A stretch of 64,000 nucleotides of DNA from Eudorina sp. 2006-703-Eu-15 (Eukaryota > Chlorophyta > Chlorophyceae > Chlamydomonadales > Volvocaceae), in assembly GCA_003117195.1 (NCBI GenBank), contig BDSI01000085.1, forward strand, positions 23,501 to 87,500, written 5' to 3'. Position 1 is the first letter of the stretch, and each line of letters starts with the position of its first letter. The notes beneath the pieces are model-generated. The model searched no databases. It was not told the DNA's origin and saw nothing but the letters and a program-made list of their open reading frames with translations. The translations under genes and the position numbers were made by a program. Below, in pieces: positions 63,076 through 64,000 of the stretch.

Positions 63076-63852
63076 CAAGGCCCACCGCAGTGGCGCCCCG
63101 GTATCCTCACCCGAGTCGAAGTTGGTGATCCGCGGGAACTTGGGCCCGAACTCGCGGGTGGCGTGCGCGGACATCCAGGCCAGCAGCGCCGACTCCGCCA
63201 CGCTGTAGAAGTTGGAGCCGATGATGGACGAGTCGGGGGGCAGCTCCAGCTCCTCAGAGCCTGGGCGGTGAGGGGGGGGGTGCGGGCGGACGGGCGGGCG
63301 GTGGGTGGGCGGTGAGGCGGACCGGTCGGCTTCGAACTACGAAACTGAGCGAGTGGGCTGTCAAACGAGTTATACGCACGCGCAGACTTGAGTGTCATGA
63401 AATTAAAAATCACATGGGAAACAAATCACAGGGTGGATGGCGGCACGCCATGCAACCGAGTGCGGCCCCTACACCCGCGCCCGTCCTAAGCCGCCGCCAC
63501 ACATTAACAAACACCAACGATACGGTGTGGCATGCGGGCATTCTCCGGGCTGAGCTATGCCCCTTGCAAGCCACGCACTCCTGATCTGCCTGCGCCTACA
63601 AACACACAAACCACCCCCCAAGCCCCCGGCCCCCTGGCTCCCCCCTCCCCACCCCCTGTCTTACCCGGCAGCGCGCGCAGGCTCTTGAGCGTGACCCTGC
63701 CCAGCACGAAGACCTTGAAGATCTGCAGTACCATCGAGTTCCAGGCCTGCGCCGACACCATGGCGAAGTTGTTCTCCACCTCGCCCCACATGTCCAGCGC
63801 CTCCAGCTCGTCCGAGTTGTCGGTGGCGGCGGTGCTGCGCTCGTTCATGACC
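51833..63852 (-). CDS. CFAP47: CFAP47-like cilia and flagella associated protein, 3' half, 19 exons
   Basis: Axonemal protein of the CFAP47 family: a calponin-homology domain followed by many ASH/MSP-type beta-sandwich segments. Exons (minus, 5' to 3'): 63852-63665, 63260-63111, 62794-62652, 62346-62194, 61824-61660, 61306-61132, 60611-60465, 60055-59814, 59175-59016, 58526-58111, 57908-57758, 57416-57298, 56777-56560, 56208-55749, 55186-55064, 54079-53571, 53229-53110, 52821-52635, 52426-51833. All have AG/GT borders, phases match at every junction, and the join is open for about 1,472 codons to TGA at 51835-51833. Known members are about 3,000 residues, so the N-terminal half lies beyond the right edge. 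Introns are C/T-rich on the sense strand. Family members act in the flagellar axoneme; its partner here is not shown by sequence. Confidence 0.9.
52515..52603. repeat. CA-rich microsatellite in CFAP47 last intron
   Basis: Alternating ATACACACAC / AAATACACAC units on +, in the intron 52427-52634. Confidence 0.9.
53110..54079 (-). CDS. CFAP47: CFAP47 exons 54079-53571 and 53229-53110
   Basis: 'ELPTVMEPVSLSTMLGAQGQ' and 'TVVTWRNPFPEPASVSVQL' open another ASH-type unit; a Ser/Gly/Ala-rich loop (about 53765-53890) is followed by 'GTLHVPLRYTPAALKTCHCE' and 'LVWRFPVRALTEA'. The short second exon holds 'EETMEVVLTGLQKVG'. Phase 2 at both junctions. Confidence 0.88.
54303..54808. mobile_element. hAT-like non-autonomous element in a CFAP47 intron
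   Basis: Perfect 15-bp TIRs CAGTGTTGCTATCTT / AAGATAGCAACACTG. GTTCATAC lies directly left (54295-54302) and again at 54814-54821, five bases (ATGAA) beyond the right TIR, so an 8-bp target duplication is likely with a displaced right border. It is inserted in intron 54080-55063. No transposase frame; internal short repeats 'aaatctgccctgccaa' occur twice. Confidence 0.75.
55064..57908 (-). CDS. CFAP47: CFAP47 exons 57908-57758, 57416-57298, 56777-56560, 56208-55749, 55186-55064: ASH repeats
   Basis: A run of ASH/MSP-like beta segments: 'DIPLVNTGDTNITVSATLSG', 'EYKVMCDLDFMVGVPQVKVP', 'SGTYNGIITFTAPDGQYCWY', 'FRYLVNMTADPAPPEELPVM', 'LVIQNPLDVAVLLSATSSNP' and 'DVVGVWEYT'. The donor of 56777-56560 is CTG|GTGGGC (phase 2); joining it to 56208 gives GQYCWYTLEV, matching the family, so the downstream GCTGAGGGGG reading is intronic. 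Confidence 0.88.
55262..55345. repeat. (GGGGTTGCAA)n 10-bp tandem repeat
   Basis: About eight copies, interrupted once by 'cttgcaa', in CFAP47 intron 55187-55748. Confidence 0.9.
57180..57292. repeat. CCATCCACC-type minisatellite
   Basis: Alternating 'cccatccacc' and 'ccccacccatccacc' units next to the donor of exon 57416-57298, within the CFAP47 intron. Confidence 0.85.
58111..58526 (-). CDS. CFAP47: CFAP47 exon with Gly/Ala-rich insert
   Basis: Starts 'NEILYLVTQTNSLMSCPGHI', then a low-complexity insert of about 45 residues, Gly/Ala/Pro-rich, between 'YTTSEQLPPS' and 'NTLRMHLAPIG', then the beta-rich 'GIYPTRIMLTSPLDVRVIDL'. The insert is encoded by GCC/GGC-rich DNA (58288-58425) and looks like an expansion within a loop. 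Confidence 0.88.
59016..60611 (-). CDS. CFAP47: CFAP47 exons 60611-60465, 60055-59814, 59175-59016
   Basis: A charged Lys/Glu/Ala-rich insertion ('KKEEDPAAAKVSPAAAARNR') is followed by a family-typical segment 'RIKGFFLPFTMTTAYCTVLF' and 'GEFCYELVGEPGLPTPIMEV', which reads as an ASH closing strand. The third exon, 'QQYYDLLLPFQNSSLEAAKR', is a helical linker. Its donor is GGGA|GTGAGT, phase 1. Confidence 0.85.
61132..62346 (-). CDS. CFAP47: CFAP47 exons after the CH domain (62346-62194, 61824-61660, 61306-61132): ASH-like
   Basis: 'MMVFVLYLHHTLPQFVPRS' and 'LELTNPSKKAISYSARLEGH' with 'FSIESSSLRIEPKASAKLTI' are typical ASH/MSP strands (T-NP-kk-i-Y--RL-G--dF). The third exon has 'LVFQLACKVNTRAPLKRV' and 'YDLQVFEFTITNPFPAG'. 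The first two of these exons end in phase 0, the third in phase 1, and all use CTGCAG-type or short acceptors. Confidence 0.88.
61494..61570. repeat. (GTGCGT)n hexanucleotide array
   Basis: About 12 pure units on + in CFAP47 intron 61307-61659. Cys-Val/Val-Arg/Cys-Ala frames over it are spurious. Confidence 0.95.
62652..63852 (-). CDS. CFAP47: CFAP47 exons for the calponin-homology domain (63852-63665, 63260-63111, 62794-62652)
   Basis: The first exon ends 'FKVFVLGRVTLKSLRALP'. The next has 'SVAESALLAWMSAHATREFG' and 'FPRITNFD', and the third 'DLSDASVLFALLSGYWPG', together the W...RITNFD...DG/DA-LFALL pattern of a CH domain, with the NFD-SDLSD junction created by a phase-1 splice. CH domains commonly bind actin or microtubules; in CFAP47 the role is presumed axonemal. 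Confidence 0.88.
63020..63076 (-). repeat. Short (CCTG)n array in a CFAP47 intron
   Basis: About 14 units, CAGG on +, hence CCTG on the sense strand of the gene, in intron 62795-63110. This is the same tetramer and the same sense orientation as the 1.9-kb array in the ROCO gene. Confidence 0.95.
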
Positions 63853-63867
63853 CTGCGGCGGGTCAGG

Positions 63868-63968
63868 AGGGGTTGGAGGGGTTGGAGGGGTTGGAGGGGT
63901 TGGAGGGGTTGGAGGGGTTGGAGGGGTTGGAGGGGTTGGAGGGGTTGGAGGGGTTGGAGGGGTTGGAG
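63868..63968. repeat. (GGGGTTGGAG)n 10-bp tandem repeat
   Basis: About ten near-perfect copies on + at the right edge, in the intron upstream of the first visible CFAP47 exon. Confidence 0.93.
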
Positions 63969-64000
63969 TGGGATCGGATGCAAGGGGCCTATGGCCGCCG

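Overview
The window is nuclear DNA from a flagellated, intron-rich eukaryote. A chlorophycean or volvocalean green alga is the best guess. The reasons are short telomere-like tracts of the TTTAGGG/TTTTAGGG type at several places, a flagellar gene of the CFAP47 family, a tyrosine-recombinase-type retroelement with split direct repeats, GC-rich exons, and very long microsatellites in introns. The species cannot be fixed from sequence alone. Two large convergent protein genes carry nearly all the information. Almost every other long open frame is a by-product of simple repeats or high GC.

Left block (1-5.5 kb): mobile-element debris. It holds a decayed Ty3/gypsy integrase, a SINE-like repeat, a 22-bp tandem repeat, a duplicated exon-like unit and a full copy of a 1-kb dispersed element, here called R1. 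Central block (5.5-44.2 kb, + strand): one ROCO-family gene, incomplete at its 5' end. I reconstructed 22 exons; their intron phases agree and give one continuous frame of about 2,783 codons. Order: a divergent leucine-rich N-terminal solenoid built from exon-sized modules, a Roc GTPase domain, a COR domain, a paired CxxC segment, a Q/A-rich linker and a conserved C-terminal domain. Its introns hold about 5 kb of tetra- and hexanucleotide arrays, at least eight R1 copies, a nested hAT-like MITE and a non-autonomous split-direct-repeat retroelement with a gag-like ORF.

Spacer (44.2-51.8 kb): SINE-like copies, palindromes and short tandem repeats, with no gene I can support. Composition rises to high GC near 49.5 kb. 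Right block (51.8-64 kb, - strand): the 3' half of a CFAP47 homologue, 19 exons and about 1,472 codons, with a calponin-homology domain followed by many ASH/MSP-like beta-sandwich segments and the family C-terminus. Its 5' half lies beyond the right edge.

The two genes look functionally unrelated: one is probably a signalling or scaffold GTPase, the other an axonemal component. They share repeat families (hAT-like ends, the SINE-like head, CCTG tracts), which argues that the window is one genome and not a chimera with a contaminant.
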